From the NCBI GenBank assembly GCA_963576735.1, contig OY755170.1, forward strand, positions 21,126,875 to 21,190,874: 64,000 nucleotides of DNA. The letters are read 5' to 3'. The stretch comes from Bedellia somnulentella. Lineage: Eukaryota; Arthropoda; Insecta; Lepidoptera; Bedelliidae. Below the pieces are notes generated by a model, which had not been told where the DNA came from, made no database searches, and was given only the letters and a program-made list of their open reading frames with translations. Position 1 is the first letter of the stretch. Each line of letters begins with the position of its first letter. Shown piece after piece: positions 24,601 through 39,210 of the stretch. The translations under genes were made by a program, and so were the position numbers.

Positions 24601-27600
24601 TTGTATTTGTGTATGTTTCATCTTTTTTATTTAATTTTCTCAATTTGGCGATGATATATACTTGGAATGCTGTTGTATAGTGCCAAACTATTTGTTTCTC
24701 ATAATTTTATAATTCCGTTTTGAATTTGATAAGTCCAAAATTTTGTAACGAAGGCTATCATAGGTACATCGGAAAATTACTTGCTATTTTGTCACCTGTT
24801 GAGAAAAGTACCAACGTTTTTCTTGAATTGTACTTACACGTATTCGGCAGACATTTCACAACTATGTACTTATACACTGAATAAAGTTCCGATCTGAGAA
24901 TTTCAAATAAACGCGCTGTTATCATTTTTAAAAAATAATATTTTTACTTTGGGTATGGATGTTATAACGATAATTTTAAAGATAGAGTAGAAGGTGATGT
25001 CTGTAACCGGTAACCATCGTTCATCAATTTATAATAGGCTATCTCGTCAAAATTTACATGTAATTGTAGCTAATTTTACATATATGTTTACTCTACAGGC
25101 GATGAGTGGCTGGTATCGTGCTTAGGAGTGCTGTATCTTAGCAAAGGATTATTCCACCGCGTCGTACCAGCCAATCAGAGATTCAAGGAACCTTATGCTG
25201 GAATTTTCAGGTAATTCTTTAAAAAAATATAGTTGTAAGCCGGACGATTCAGTTCACAATGCTATGCAGTCTAAAGACGTTTTGTATTTTGACATGTATA
25301 CCATAATTACGTTTATGTAAATGGTGAAGTCGGTAAAGGACATCCTCGAAGAACATATCAATTTAGGCAGATAACTTCTTTACAAGAACTAGTGTAAAAA
25401 AAAGAATGTATAAAATGTACGATAAGTGTTAATCAAGACCAAAACTACCTTACTTAATGGTGTGTGCATTTGTGATTAAACCTAAGCTCGTAATGCAGCT
25501 TGTATCGTGATTTAATCATTTTTAACCCATGATGATCTTTCTATAATCTTGCCATATATGTATATTATTGCATTATCTATTAGAAAAAGTACATTACGAG
25601 GAATAAGAATTGGCCAACGCACCCTTATGTGGGTTCCTTTACAAAACTACGCTAAAACTTGTTGAATTGTTGTGAATAAAAGAAAAATAATTATATTTGG
25701 ACAGTATGTGCATTTAAGTGGAAAGTAACAAATAGGTCATTTGTACATTTTGAAGCTGACGGTTTCCCAATTAAGTACTCAAATAAAATGATTTTATTTA
25801 TGCAGGGTTAACAACATGTGCACTATGCCATGAATTTAAAAACATAATTATAAGCTCATTCACTTACTTCCGCACATTTTTATTACAAGTATAATTGCAT
25901 TAATAGACAGTTCACACTATAAAATACTATTTTAAATTATTAATAAACTTAACATTAGATTGCTCAACAGAAAAATAAACCTAAACCTAAGTCGGGATTT
26001 AGATTCATGATTTTCTATTCTGTTGGAGTCCATTAAATTATAACGCTATAATATACACCATAAAATTTTAGTCAAAATTTTTAACTAGTTGCTGTAATGC
26101 TATTAAGGTTTCTTAGAAGTAAGACCTTTTTCATATTATCTTCGCCATCACAAAAAAAACTATTTTATTCAACTTGTTCGTTTCGATATTATTAAATATA
26201 CTGTTAATTTCAGATTCCGAGTATGGTGGTGTGGTCAGTGGATGGAGGTTTTGGTGGACGACCGGCTGCCGACGGTGGACGGGAAACTCAACTTTCTGCA
26301 GTGTAGTCACACCAAGCAGCTCTGGCCTGCTCTACTAGAGAAGGCTTATGCCAAGTATGTATGACGATAATACTATGCGAATTAACATTATGAATTAAGT
26401 TTAGGCTTAGTTTAGCATTTTATAGTATCGAGATATAATATCTACTTCAAGTTTTCTGTGTCTCGCTTGCAAGTCTAGCATCTTGATCTGGAAGAGAGAG
26501 CTTTAAGTGAAAACACGTACGGTCTATTGTATTTGCAAAAAAGAATTTACATTATATAATGAAAATAAACACGGAATAAAATCCAATTAAAAAGTAACCA
26601 CAGTTACGGTATAATGAACTTCGTCATATTCGGAGAAGCGAAAATGGAAATGTATTTTAAATATTAAATCATTTTCGATGCACGTAAAATAAATCGCGTA
26701 TTGTTCAAATAACCGAAATGCGGCGCGCCGGCTCACCGTCCCCATGGCAACAAACGAAGGGAATAATGAGCCGCCAGTCACAACTAGGTGCCCTAGGGCT
26801 GGCACTAGATATTTTTAATTTATGTTTTTGAAATCATATATTCTTGAATGCTAGGACCCGAACTGTACTTATTCTTTTAATAACAAAGATACACATGCTC
26901 ACGGCTATAAATCTCTAAAAGAGGTAGCCAGAACTTCAGTCTTCGAAATACTTTAACTAATCTCGAAATTTGAGTGAGACAAGGTTTGTAAAATGGGTTC
27001 CCAACCACATCACCCAACAATACTTAAAACTCCCTAATACCCTAAGTCGCCTCTTAGGACACCCGCGGGAAGAAATGGGTTATATTCTAAGCTGACAAAG
27101 TTACAGTCTTATCGCGCATCTACACTCTAACATTAAAATATTGCTATTAGCTTGAAACACTACAGTAATAATCAATTTTACTAATCATTTAATATCTAAC
27201 TAGGAATCATTGATGATGTTGTATTTCTCCGTATCTTTTATTTTAGAAATCATTAAATTGGTATTCGTATTTAGTAGCTAACTAAATAATTCAGATGATA
27301 AATAAAATCCCCTACTAAATGAAAGTACAGTATAAAATAAGTCACAAGATTAAATAGTTTTAATCCAACTATACAAACTGGTAGCCCTAAAATTAACGCA
27401 TCTATCAACATAAGCATCTGTAGCAGAATCCATCTAGGGTGGTCCAGTATGCCTATGTCAAGCGAATATTACACAGAACCGTAACATTGATGATTTATCC
27501 CGATTCCTGTTACCACCTCCCTCTCCCAACATGGGGTTTCAATTTGCTTTACCAGAAACAGTAAATTTATCCTAACAAATATGCACAAAGGCTACCGCAG

Positions 27601-30600
27601 TTTTAATTTGTGGGTTGTTTCCGATCATGCTTCCAATATTAAACTGATCTTGATGACATGTTGTACGAGCTCGAATTGGATCTCGGTTAGGAAATATTAC
27701 AGTGTTAATCAATGTATATGCGAGTGCTTTATCAAATGGCTTTACCACACTCAAACGAATGCAAACGTTGATAGCAGCATAGACAGACCGCAGAACTCTA
27801 TTTATTCATCTGTGATTACGTCCTAAACAAAAGGGGGAAATTCACACTAAGTGACTTCAGTCTATGTGAGTTTACCCCCTCACCCCCTCCCTAGAAACTA
27901 ACCCAGGTCACGTTTATAACAGAACCTACCTCTGACCTTTATAATACAAAGTCTGATTTAATAAGCTATTATATGCTATTAACTAAACTAATAATTTATC
28001 ACTTTATATTGCGGATTCATAAATATTTTAAAAGTAGATAAAAAATATATATTTATTTCAGACTTCTTGGATCGTACGAGGCTTTAAAATATGGTAACAT
28101 ATTAGATGGTTTCGTCGAACTAACGGGGGGTATTGCAGAGTCAATTGAGATGTCGAAAGTTGACGATCATCTGTTATCTTCATTGCTGGAGACCTCGAGC
28201 ATTGTAACCTGCTCACTACAAGTGCGGGGGGTAAGTAATAAGTATTGTATTATGAGTGCAACGAGTAATACCATGATAGCTTAACTCTGCACACAGATTA
28301 ACTCTGAAAGGGTTAGTGAACATTACGTACGTGTATGTTTTAATCCTTCTATAGATTGTGGGGATGTATAATAGTGTTGTAATAATATTACTTTTTTCAA
28401 CAAAATGGAACCGACTGCAAAGCCATTTGACGGTAACCTATTCATTCATAGAAAATTGGAACCACGTAGTTATTTTTATACTTTGTAATATTTTTATACC
28501 CACGCAACCCAACTCCATTAAAATTAAATGGGACCACCTTGGTAGCATACCCAACAGAACAGATCAACAACTTGAGAAATCAACTGACTATTGACATAAT
28601 AATAATATATATTTAAATTCAGAGCCTTCTCTTTAGAAACGGTTGAAAACCTCAAGTCGTATGGTCACATCTTTATTTCAATAATGATAATGTACAATAC
28701 TAGGATTTGTTAGTCATATGAGTCCGATTCCTTTGAGTTCTTTTAGCAAGTCTGAGTCATGAACTTAATTGGCGTATTAAAATTATTAAATACTGAGTGA
28801 ATTTTATAAGGACATTCATATTTACTAACGTATTTGTTTGGAAGTAAAATAAAAAATTCGTTGCTAGTTAATCGCATTGTGTGACAAAAAACATGCTTTG
28901 TAAATATTTGACAGGTCTTGAAATTTCCGAAAATATTGACCAAAAGTACCGAACACGCAATTAATTTGCTGTCCAGGGCTCAATCTATTTATGGACACAC
29001 TATAGTTCTCTTGCAAATGTGCAATCTAGTGTTCAGAATGGCGTCAGGTGGGGGCAAGTGCACGTACACGGTCGTACGCGTATGTGTGCGTGCCACCTTT
29101 TGAGTGACGCACATAGAGAACGTTGCCATGGTAACGGCCGCCGCGCCGCATCTCCCCGGGAGCTGCCGGACGGCAAGCCCGGCAACAATTATGGATTTAC
29201 TTTGTACTCGTTACACTACAACTATGTATTTGAATTAACAAGTACCTATAGACACCGGTCACCCGTAGAAATAAGTATGTTTCTGTAGTTGAATTTCCCG
29301 GTATTAGAATCAGAACAACCCAATGTTTACGCGCTATGAGTTGAAATTAAGACTCAGCTGTGACGCAAACGTAGCATAATTCAACTGATTGTGAAAATTT
29401 TGATTTAATTGTTTTGTAAACAATTGAACCAAAATTTTTTCTAAAGTAGGTAAAAATAAGTAATTGTAAAATCAATATCGGCGTTAATTATAAAAAATGG
29501 GTGCGGGTATAGAAAAAATGGAAGTTATTTGGTTGCAAAAATCTAATCAAGAAAAGAAAATGCAGTACCTTTTCATTGAAATGTAAAAATGCATTCCCCT
29601 TTGTTTTATGCAGTATAGTGCGATGCGAAATAGAATCGACCTTTGACGAATTCTTTCATCTGGACAAACACAGCGGGCTATTGAAAAATCCTTTATAATA
29701 AAATTCAAAGGGATAACAATAGACGTGTCGACGGGTGCTAAAAGAATAGGTGAAAATATTCCAATCAAAATGAAAATAAAAGCGTGTATTCCTAGCAAAA
29801 TGGCGTGCCAAAAGCAGGCGGAGCCGTTACCTAGGTTTCACAGGATCACCTAGCAACGGCCGGGGGTCGGCCCGGATAGTGTATTGTAGCTCAGTATAAT
29901 CAATGCAGACTCCCTGGATTACAAATTTGTCATGCACAGCCATTAATCAACATCCATCGTGTATTTGATTTTGGATTAAATTGGAGTATTAAGTTCGGCC
30001 TAGCCGAATTCTCATTTTATTTTAGTTTTGATAGGATGACCTAGTTTAATCTTTATTTTTGTTGCACTTATGCGCATTTTAATATACTTATAGGATAGGT
30101 CTACTAATGGTTTTCTAATAATAAAATATTGATATATATTAATTTTTTCAAAAATTAATAATAATAATTATCCCAATTGTTTTGTCCGTAAACGGCTAAA
30201 CGGGCTAATTCCAACCAGCCTTGCGACCAACTTAAGGCGGTTGGATTTCTGTGGCGTGTCGGTTCCAGCACAAATGCAGAAAGCGGTGCTGCTCGATACG
30301 GCTCGGATCGTCCGTCGGTTCTTGAACCTTAGTCCCTGACCCCGACCGACTGTCCTTTTGTCGGGGACTACGACCTTTCCCATTGACATCGACTCTCACC
30401 CTCTCATACGGCCATGGGAGAGGTGAGAGTCGAAAAGACATAACTAGAATAATAATGAGAAATTAGATGTACGGACATATTATACACAGATCAAGCTAGC
30501 CCCAAACTAAGTTAAACTTGTATTATTATGGGATACTTCCTCAATGATTTATATAATTATCATTTAAATAACATCACAACATAAATGTCGCTCTCAGTGG

Positions 30601-33600
30601 GGTTCGAACCTGTAACCTCCGGACCGAGAAGCTAGTCACCTTTCCACTCGATGCTGTCACGGATGCTGTCATTAATATTATTCATTAGAGATCCACCGTA
30701 TATTTATTTGATATTCGGCAGTTACCTTTTGTATTCGGCCAAATAATTTAGCTTTGTTGCCGAATATATTCGATTTGAGTAATTTAGTTTTATTGGCTAC
30801 ATGACACAGTATACACAAACGTACATCATTTCTGATGTAATATATATGAAACCAATAGGCGTTAGTGTAACATTAAATGACTAAACATCCAAAAGAAAAT
30901 AATACAATAATAAATATATACCCACACTAGAAAATAACTTTGTTTCTCCTTACTAAATACATTATTTTGAATTTTAATATAACATATACATTTTGAGACT
31001 GCTAAGTCCAGAATAGATGAAAAAAAACATACAAAATCTTCTTACCCTAATTTCACTCCTTAACAGGTTAAATTTTTAAAATAAGTTTATAGAAGCTCAC
31101 TAATATCATAAAAGAGAAACACTTTCAACAATTCTCAAGTTTCAAAGTTTCGAAACGAGAAAATTTCGTACAAATATGATTGTATTTTTACATCTTTCCA
31201 GAAAATATATATATTTTTCCGGTATATTGATAAACCTATACTTGTTCAGTTTTCTTTATTTTAAGTTCACAATTTAAAAAAATACTTATATACTTCACAC
31301 CTCTTTTTCACCATTTTAGGGGTTTAATTTAAAAATGTAAATACTCACTAGCTTATAATAAAAAGAACTCCTAGTCAAAGTCTGGGTGCTGTAGTTTCAG
31401 TTGTGCATTGATTCTAAGTCAGACAGTTTGGCCCTTTGTACATATGGAGCTAGTCCTATTAAGTACTTACAGTACATATTAGAACATTTTTATGCGACAA
31501 AACAATGAAATATAAAACTGAATAATTCAACTGATTATGGTGTCCGGTAAATGCTACACATATGACCGGCGCATATATATTATATTATATATTATCAAAA
31601 TTTTTGTACATACATACATATATACATATATTATGGCTATAAATCCCTAGAAGGGGTAGCCAGAGCTAAGGAATTAGAAATTCCTCAGCCACTTTTGGAA
31701 GTTGTGTGGGGAAAAGCTGGTAAAGTAAAGGTTGTTGGTGATGGGTCTCCAACCGCATCGCCCAAAAATCCCTTAAAAGCCCCAATACCGTTAGTCGCCT
31801 CTTACGTACACCCACCGGAAGAAATGGGGTAGTGCTATTCTAAGCCGACACTACACAGCAAATTTTTGTATTTTTTTTTTTTACATTGTTCTAAAGGTTT
31901 CATAAGTTCACGTCTCAAGACCTCTACAAATAAACAAATTAATGATGCCTTGAAGTAAGACGCAGAGGCGTAAGTAGTCTTGAAACATGAGTAGAAGTTT
32001 TGTTGCTATGGAATTATGCAAAGATTTCTAGAATTTGCCCTATTAGAGGGCTTTGTTCAATTGTGTCTGAACGAGCATAATTCCGTAACTATGGTAACGT
32101 ACGTAGTATCCTCCAGCAAAACTGATGATACCCACTTGACCCAGGTTTTACGAATAAGTACAGGCCAAAGCGGGGAACGCGGGAACGGTGCACGGACAAG
32201 TATTTTTGAAATCTAGTCGGACAAAAACCCCAATTACGAAATTGCCATTATGAACCTAAAAACTAGTTCCAAGTAGAGATAACAAACCGATGAACTATGT
32301 TTAGGCACATCTACCCTCATATTTTGTCCGCCGCGCGCACAACGACAGTCGGAACTCGATCGTTTTAACGTGTGCATTGAATCAGTTCTCGGCGGCCTTA
32401 AAAATCGACAACTTTAAGGATTTTTTTAAAGATTTCAAAGTTTACCTTGCAGTTTAAAAGTGATGGATTCTTATAGAGTAGGTAAGTGGCTTTATTAGTG
32501 GTTTTAAAGAACAGTCATAACCTAATTAACTATGTCTTTTTTTGAACTAATGAAAAACCACTTAGTTTCATACTCCGATTTTGATACATTTTGTTCTTTG
32601 CTAAGGTTTTTGTTTGGGTGCCCGGATATACCCGGCTATGATTTTTATTGAGGGTTGTTTTAGACATTATGAACCTAAAAACTAGTTCCAAGTAGAGATA
32701 ACAAACCGATGAACTATGTTTAGGCACATCTACCCTCATATTTTGTCCGCCGCGCGCACAACGACAGTCGGAACTCGATCGTTTTAACGTGTGCATTGAA
32801 TCAGTTCTCGGCGGCCTTAAAAATCGACAACTTTAAGGATTTTTTTAAAGATTTCAAAGTTTACCTTGCAGTTTAAAAGTGATGGATTCTTATAGAGTAG
32901 GTAAGTGGCTTTATTAGTGGTTTTAAAGAACAGTCATAACCTAATTAACTATGTCTTTTTTTGAACTAATGAAAAACCACTTAGTTTCATACTCCGATTT
33001 TGATACATTTTGTTCTTTGCTAAGGTTTTTGTTTGGGTGCCCGGATATACCCGGCTATGATTTTTATTGAGGGTTGTTTTATAATTTTTATATAAGTTTT
33101 TTAATACCCTTCTAAAATACAATGAAAACCCATCCGGATACGTCCGGATACATGACTTTTTTTAAACCAAAAGAAGATAGTTTTTCGATAAAATGTATTT
33201 TTTTTTTTTTTTTTTATAGTTATTTTTGTATTATATTTTCTTCTTTTAGGATCCGAAGGTACTTCAGGAGTAAGGGTTGCGACCCGACGCTACTTTTGTT
33301 ATCGAATTAAAATGAAGATTTACCCAATTTGGATGCCAAATTAGAATTTTTAAGAGAAAATATCTTAATAGACCAGAATTTTAAAAGGGACCAAATTGTT
33401 TTGACCCTGGGTTCTCCCGCGCTATGCTGGATGTGCAACCGGGTAACATTCTAAGCTAAATAGAATCCAATAAGACACAAAAATAATTTTGTCCGACTAG
33501 ATTTCAAAAATACCAGTATGTGCGGTGGTTAAGATAGACAAAGAATCTTAGACGAATATGGACTCTATTTGTAAAGCAGTAACAACTATACTCAAATGTG

Positions 33601-36600
33601 CTGCGTTATTCAGTTTATTAAAAATAATATTTTCAAGTAAAACATATTGCAATTTACTTTATTGAATGCTTGCGCTCCGTCCGCGTATGATTTTACATTT
33701 CAGTTAGCAAAAGACTGAAACACTCCCAAGTGTCCTTTTATTTTTTTTCACTTTTTACTCGACTCGGTTTTATAGAAAATTAGATTTTATTTCTATTTCG
33801 TGTATTTAAAAACATTTAATGCATTGCTGGGGTTGTAAAGGGTATGTTTATAAAATAACGCGTTCATTTTTTTTTATTATAAAAAAATCTCTTTTCTTAC
33901 CGTTTTTGGGTTTCGTACAGCAAAAAACTTTATTTCCGAAACTACAGAGACACCGTAGTTGAAAATTAATGTACTATCATCTATAATACTCGTTGTTTAT
34001 TAAGATCAAGTAAAAATTGCGTAATAATTACGTTTGTTGTATTGGAACCCACTTTAATATTTACTTTATTGTTATTCATTTATTTATTTTGTAAGGTAAT
34101 ATACAAGTAAAGATTCTATGAAAATTTTAAGCGTCCACTTTTACCGTTTTTAATATTGAGAAAATAAATTTTAATCTAACAGCGAAAAAACCACGTCTTT
34201 TGTATGAGAACCCACCTTAATATTATTTTTTTGTTAACGGCAACGGAAATACATCATTTGAGAACTGGAGACAGACAGACAGACAGTGGAAGCTTAGTAA
34301 TAGGGTCCCGTTTGACTTTCTAACTATCAACGAAAATTGGTTTACAGCAAAATTTATGCAGCAGGTATATAGCACATTTTTTGAAACTGGAAATGTAACT
34401 TAACACTATGAAAAACGCAGATAAGAATGCGTTTTAAAACCAGGTAAAAAATAATACTTTCTTGTCGCTTTGCTTGCCTATACTTGCTACCTACGAAACC
34501 TTCCACGCGCTACCCGACTCGCACTTGGCCAAATTTTGATTTCGAAGAGATATTTGTAAAAATTAATGATTTCACAGATTACCAACCAATTTTCGTAGAA
34601 TTACATTGGTTGATTTTTGTTATATCAATAATATTCGTCCTAATTAGTAAGGTACTAAGGCTAGCCATTAATTTCGTTTGATTTCCGTTTCCCTTATTAT
34701 AACATGGATTTCGACTGTTCGCTGTTTATAAGTCAGACCGACACTTACAGTACAATTTATATAAAGGTATTGATAAAATCGTCTTTGTACTACACGTGAA
34801 CGAGCAAATTCTATTAAATGCAGAAATATCCTGTATGTCACATGCATAATTTTCTGCCGAGTGGGGTTGGGCGGAGGGAGGGAAGCTTCTTCATGAACAA
34901 CTTTGTTACATGAAATTCTATTAGGAACGCAGTGATGAAGTTTCCAGTATCACGATGTCTGCTTTGAAGCAAATATTTCCTTCGCTTATTAATATAGTGG
35001 AACCACACTGAAGCATTTGCTTCGTAGCAAATATTTCCTTTCACTATTAATATAGTGGAGCATATTCGAAACTACCTCAATATTGAATTTAATAATGCAC
35101 TTTCAGCGTCACGTAAAATGTATACATAGAACAGAACAACATTTCTGTTTATTCATGTTCTCAAAGGAAAGGAGAATCAAATAACTAGAAATGTTCCTCG
35201 ATATTTGACAAGCGATCTATATACGGCTACGTGACGGCTACGTATAGCAACATTAATTTCACAACCACAGTCGACAAGTTAAAAATCGTGTTAATTCTTT
35301 ATAAAAATTCTAAAAAATTTGTGCGATATCTCGTTAGAGTCGGAATGACACATGACGCCGAGAAAAAATATTTGCAAAGTATTTTACTGCAGGATAAAAA
35401 TTCCAATATTTATTAACAAATTAAGATGAATATTTACAAATTTAACATGAGTACATTGTTCCATTATATAACTCCTTACGTTACTTAATTGCAAACATAT
35501 TAGTGATATATTTATGTCATTCAGCATTCAGCTTATTAGCGGTAAAAAGGGTCGAATTATTTGATTTGTTTTTCATTCTGTTTGTGATGTGTGCATATTA
35601 AACTCTGGCTAGCATAAGTCTATTATCGCAGTTATACTTATTTGCAATGGTTAGTTTAGGGTGATAAGCCGTGATGGAAAACATCCTAAAAAACACTAAT
35701 ATCTAAGTTGTTTTTATATTTTACCATCTTATCCCCACTCAACTTTCAAAAGTGGCTGAGCAATCTCTAATTCCAAATACCTGACGACCCACTTCTGGGA
35801 TGCTACAAATGTTGTCAATTTCTTTTTTGTTTTATTGCTGGCATGTGTTTGTAGTTTTATTTCATTGTTTCAGGCAAAAATGAACGAAAAACGCCATGGA
35901 CTTAGTGTTAATATGAGCTTCCGAATATATTGTATTGAACAGGTACTTTTGCTCCGCATTTCTTATAACTTGTTACGTCCTAATTAGTTCAGTTATCTGT
36001 TAACTTGGTATTCATATTTTATTTGGAATATTTATTAATATGTGTGTAGTAGCAACGAATGCACGTTGTACATTCGTAAAATTATTATTCGATCGTACGA
36101 GTCCGGCATTGAAAATGAATATGAGAGGAACAATGAAAATAATCCATTCCCGATCATTTTAGTACAGCCTTCGTATAACAATGAGTTGTGCATAAAAAAA
36201 TGGTCTATGTAAAAACTCGTACATTTATAGATTCAGATATTTTATTATATTATGTCATATACTTTTTAAGCGATATTAGTTAGATTACAGTACAAATTAA
36301 TTCCAGATTGAATCGGCTGAGGGTCCAATACGTCTTGTTAGACTATGTAGACCACCAGCTACTGAAGATGTGACATGCAAGATTTTTTCATTGCCTATGT
36401 CGCAGTAAGTATATTTTATTCTGACAAAAGAACTTAATTCATTTGGTTCTAATTATTTTTTTCCATGTTGTGTTGGAGAGAAGTAGCTTAGAATAATTGA
36501 TATTGTAGGAGAAAATATACTGTTTTCTATTCCAGTAGTCGCACCAATTTTAAATGCAATTATAATGTTTTCTTTGTATTATTACGAAATGAAACGACTA

Positions 36601-39171
36601 AATATCCTCAATCAAGACATGAATTAGGTCACTCACTCTCACCGTACTGAAGTTAAGTGAACTTAATCTACATTCAACGTCTCTAACAAAGGCTATGTAC
36701 ACAACAATGTATTGAAATGGAAAAACGGTTATCTATAAAATCACAAAAAGTGAGTGAGTTTCTTAGAAAACTTGTATTTTATGTATGTATTAGTTGCGCC
36801 AGGAACAAGTGTGTCAATAATAAAAATTTTATATAAAAACTATGAATTTTACCAATATAATCTTATATACTTACTATGTATTGCAGGTTGGATGCAATAA
36901 CGCTTCTAGAACAAGACAGACTACCAAAGACGACTCATCCAGGTTTTTGGATGTTCTACTCAGACTTCAAAACCCTTTTCAGTCATGTCGTTGTAATATA
37001 TTTAGACAAGGACACTTGCAAAGACGAGCCTTCTCTCACTGACAAAAAAGGCTGGCAAATGTCGACTTTTCAAGGAGGTTGGAAAAGAGGTGTTACTGCT
37101 GGTGGATGCAGAAATTTTATCGGTAAGTCTTCTATCTTCTGTAACCATTATTCCGCCTTTACTTTATTCCTACGGCTGCATTCAAATATATTCAAGTAAA
37201 CCTCAGAAACAACCATTCCAACCCATTCTGTCTATTCAATTGTCCTAAGTTAAGTAGTTACAAAATGGCTTCAAAATGTTTGTGTGTTTGAACTCTCTAA
37301 GTAACTTTCAAGTAAACCTCAATGATCAATAAAGAATAAAAGGAAAGAAAAATTCCGACACAGGCGGGATTTTTCTTTCGAAATTTTTCTTTCCTTTATT
37401 TATTCTTTATTTATTAGTAATAATCCCCACATGATGTTTTCATGAACAAAAAGATTTAATTTAAACCTCAATGATACTTGTACGTAATGTAACCGATTGT
37501 CATTTTATAGACTATAGTCAATCCAACTACCCTACTAGCAAAATCGTTGTATATTACATACCATGTCATAGCCGTGTAGTGCCGGCTTACAATGTCGCAA
37601 CCCCTTTCTACCCACGGGTGCGTAAGAGGCGACTAAGGATATTGGGGCTTTTTATTGGATTTTTGGGCGATGCGGTTGGAGACCCATCACCAAAAACCTT
37701 TATTTTTACCATCTTTCCCCACTCAACTTCCAAAAGTGGCTGAGGAATTTATAATTCCTTAGCTCTGGCTACCCCTTCTAGGGAAATATAGCCGTGAGTA
37801 TATGTATGTATGTATGTATATACTCCCTAGAAGGGGTTGCCAGTGCGCCAGCAAAGGACTTCCAGCTATATTAACATTGTATGAACGGTTATTGCTAACT
37901 CTTAGCAGTATTACAGTCCACCGAATCCACTGAAATAATAGCACTGATGTGATGAATCCTCTGTTTTATCACAGTGCCTCTGCATTAACTTAAAAAACTA
38001 CTTCGCTTTTTAAATATATCAAAATGTAATTACTATTTCAGCTTAAAAAGAACAGTACTTAATTCAAATATAGAACTCATTTTTTATTTTATGTAAAATG
38101 AATCATTTACAAGATATAACGGATATAACTACTACTGAAATGAGAATACGAAAATACACAGTTTTGTCAGAGATATTCCCAAACATTAGTGTCAACTGAA
38201 ATGATACATTTTTCAGGTCATAAATTAAGTGCTTGTTAAATGTATAAAAAAGGAGATGAACAAACCAAATTCCATTTTTTGATAAATCAAATTATCATTT
38301 ATTCACGTACACATCGATCTAAATCCTAATTATGAATGAATTCACGGGTGACGGCATTTAATGAGTGGAAAGAAGATGATATTATAAACCTAAGATTTAA
38401 AAAAAAAATAACGGGTCTTTACTGAATGTTTTTTTTACCACTGTCCTGGTATGTACATGTAATCTACAAAAAAAAAAAATATCATAAACAACCATGCCGC
38501 ACTACCGTTCTCAGGATTGCCATGTTTTTTTATGCTTGTGTAAGTCACCCAAATAAACGCTTTCCTAATATCCTGCTTACGGACCCAAGAACACTTCATA
38601 ATATGCCAGTTTCAAATAAAAAAACCGTCCCTCTTCATACAGAATTACGAGCAATATATAATACATTAAAATAATATATAGACGCATTAATTGAAGCAGA
38701 AATGTCAGATGCAGTAAATTTGAATGTGAACAGTGACTGTAACATGACGGTTTTCCAATATTCAATCATTTGATACAACATTGTTGACCGTTTTATATAA
38801 CGTTCTTGTACTTCCAGCCTTTCCACCTATAGTAGTTACAATATATGCAGGAAAAAGCGATTGAAAAACGTTTCTTAAAGAATTCGTCACAGAAGGTAAA
38901 GATGTAACATCTCATGGTTTTCCACGGCCATCTACATACATACTTATTTCGTGTGATAATTTCAGAACTTGTCTACGTCTATAGATTGGTTCATTTGGTC
39001 CAAGAACTGTATTCGAGAAACCCCAAATATTTTAGAAATGGTTGAGGCTGAGGTTAAATAGATAATAATTTACAACTTTTGGTCACTCAGAAGTTGTAAG
39101 AAGTACTCCTTTCATTAAAACTATTTAATAGGTCGATTAAAAGTAACTACGCAACAGGGACAGTAAACTAA

Positions 39172-39210
<39 letters not shown>

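Noticed and set aside
27572..27826. Overlapping ORFs on both strands in CalpC intron 4
   Set aside because: No family recognised and no splice or codon evidence; treated as chance.
33122..33310. 62-codon frame inside the TIR element as a transposase
   Set aside because: Contains a poly-Phe run from a T tract and no DDE or zinc-finger motif.
38426..38765. Short ORFs in CalpC intron 8
   Set aside because: Stops soon after a vaguely protein-like stretch (LLTDPRTLHNMP); too decayed to name.
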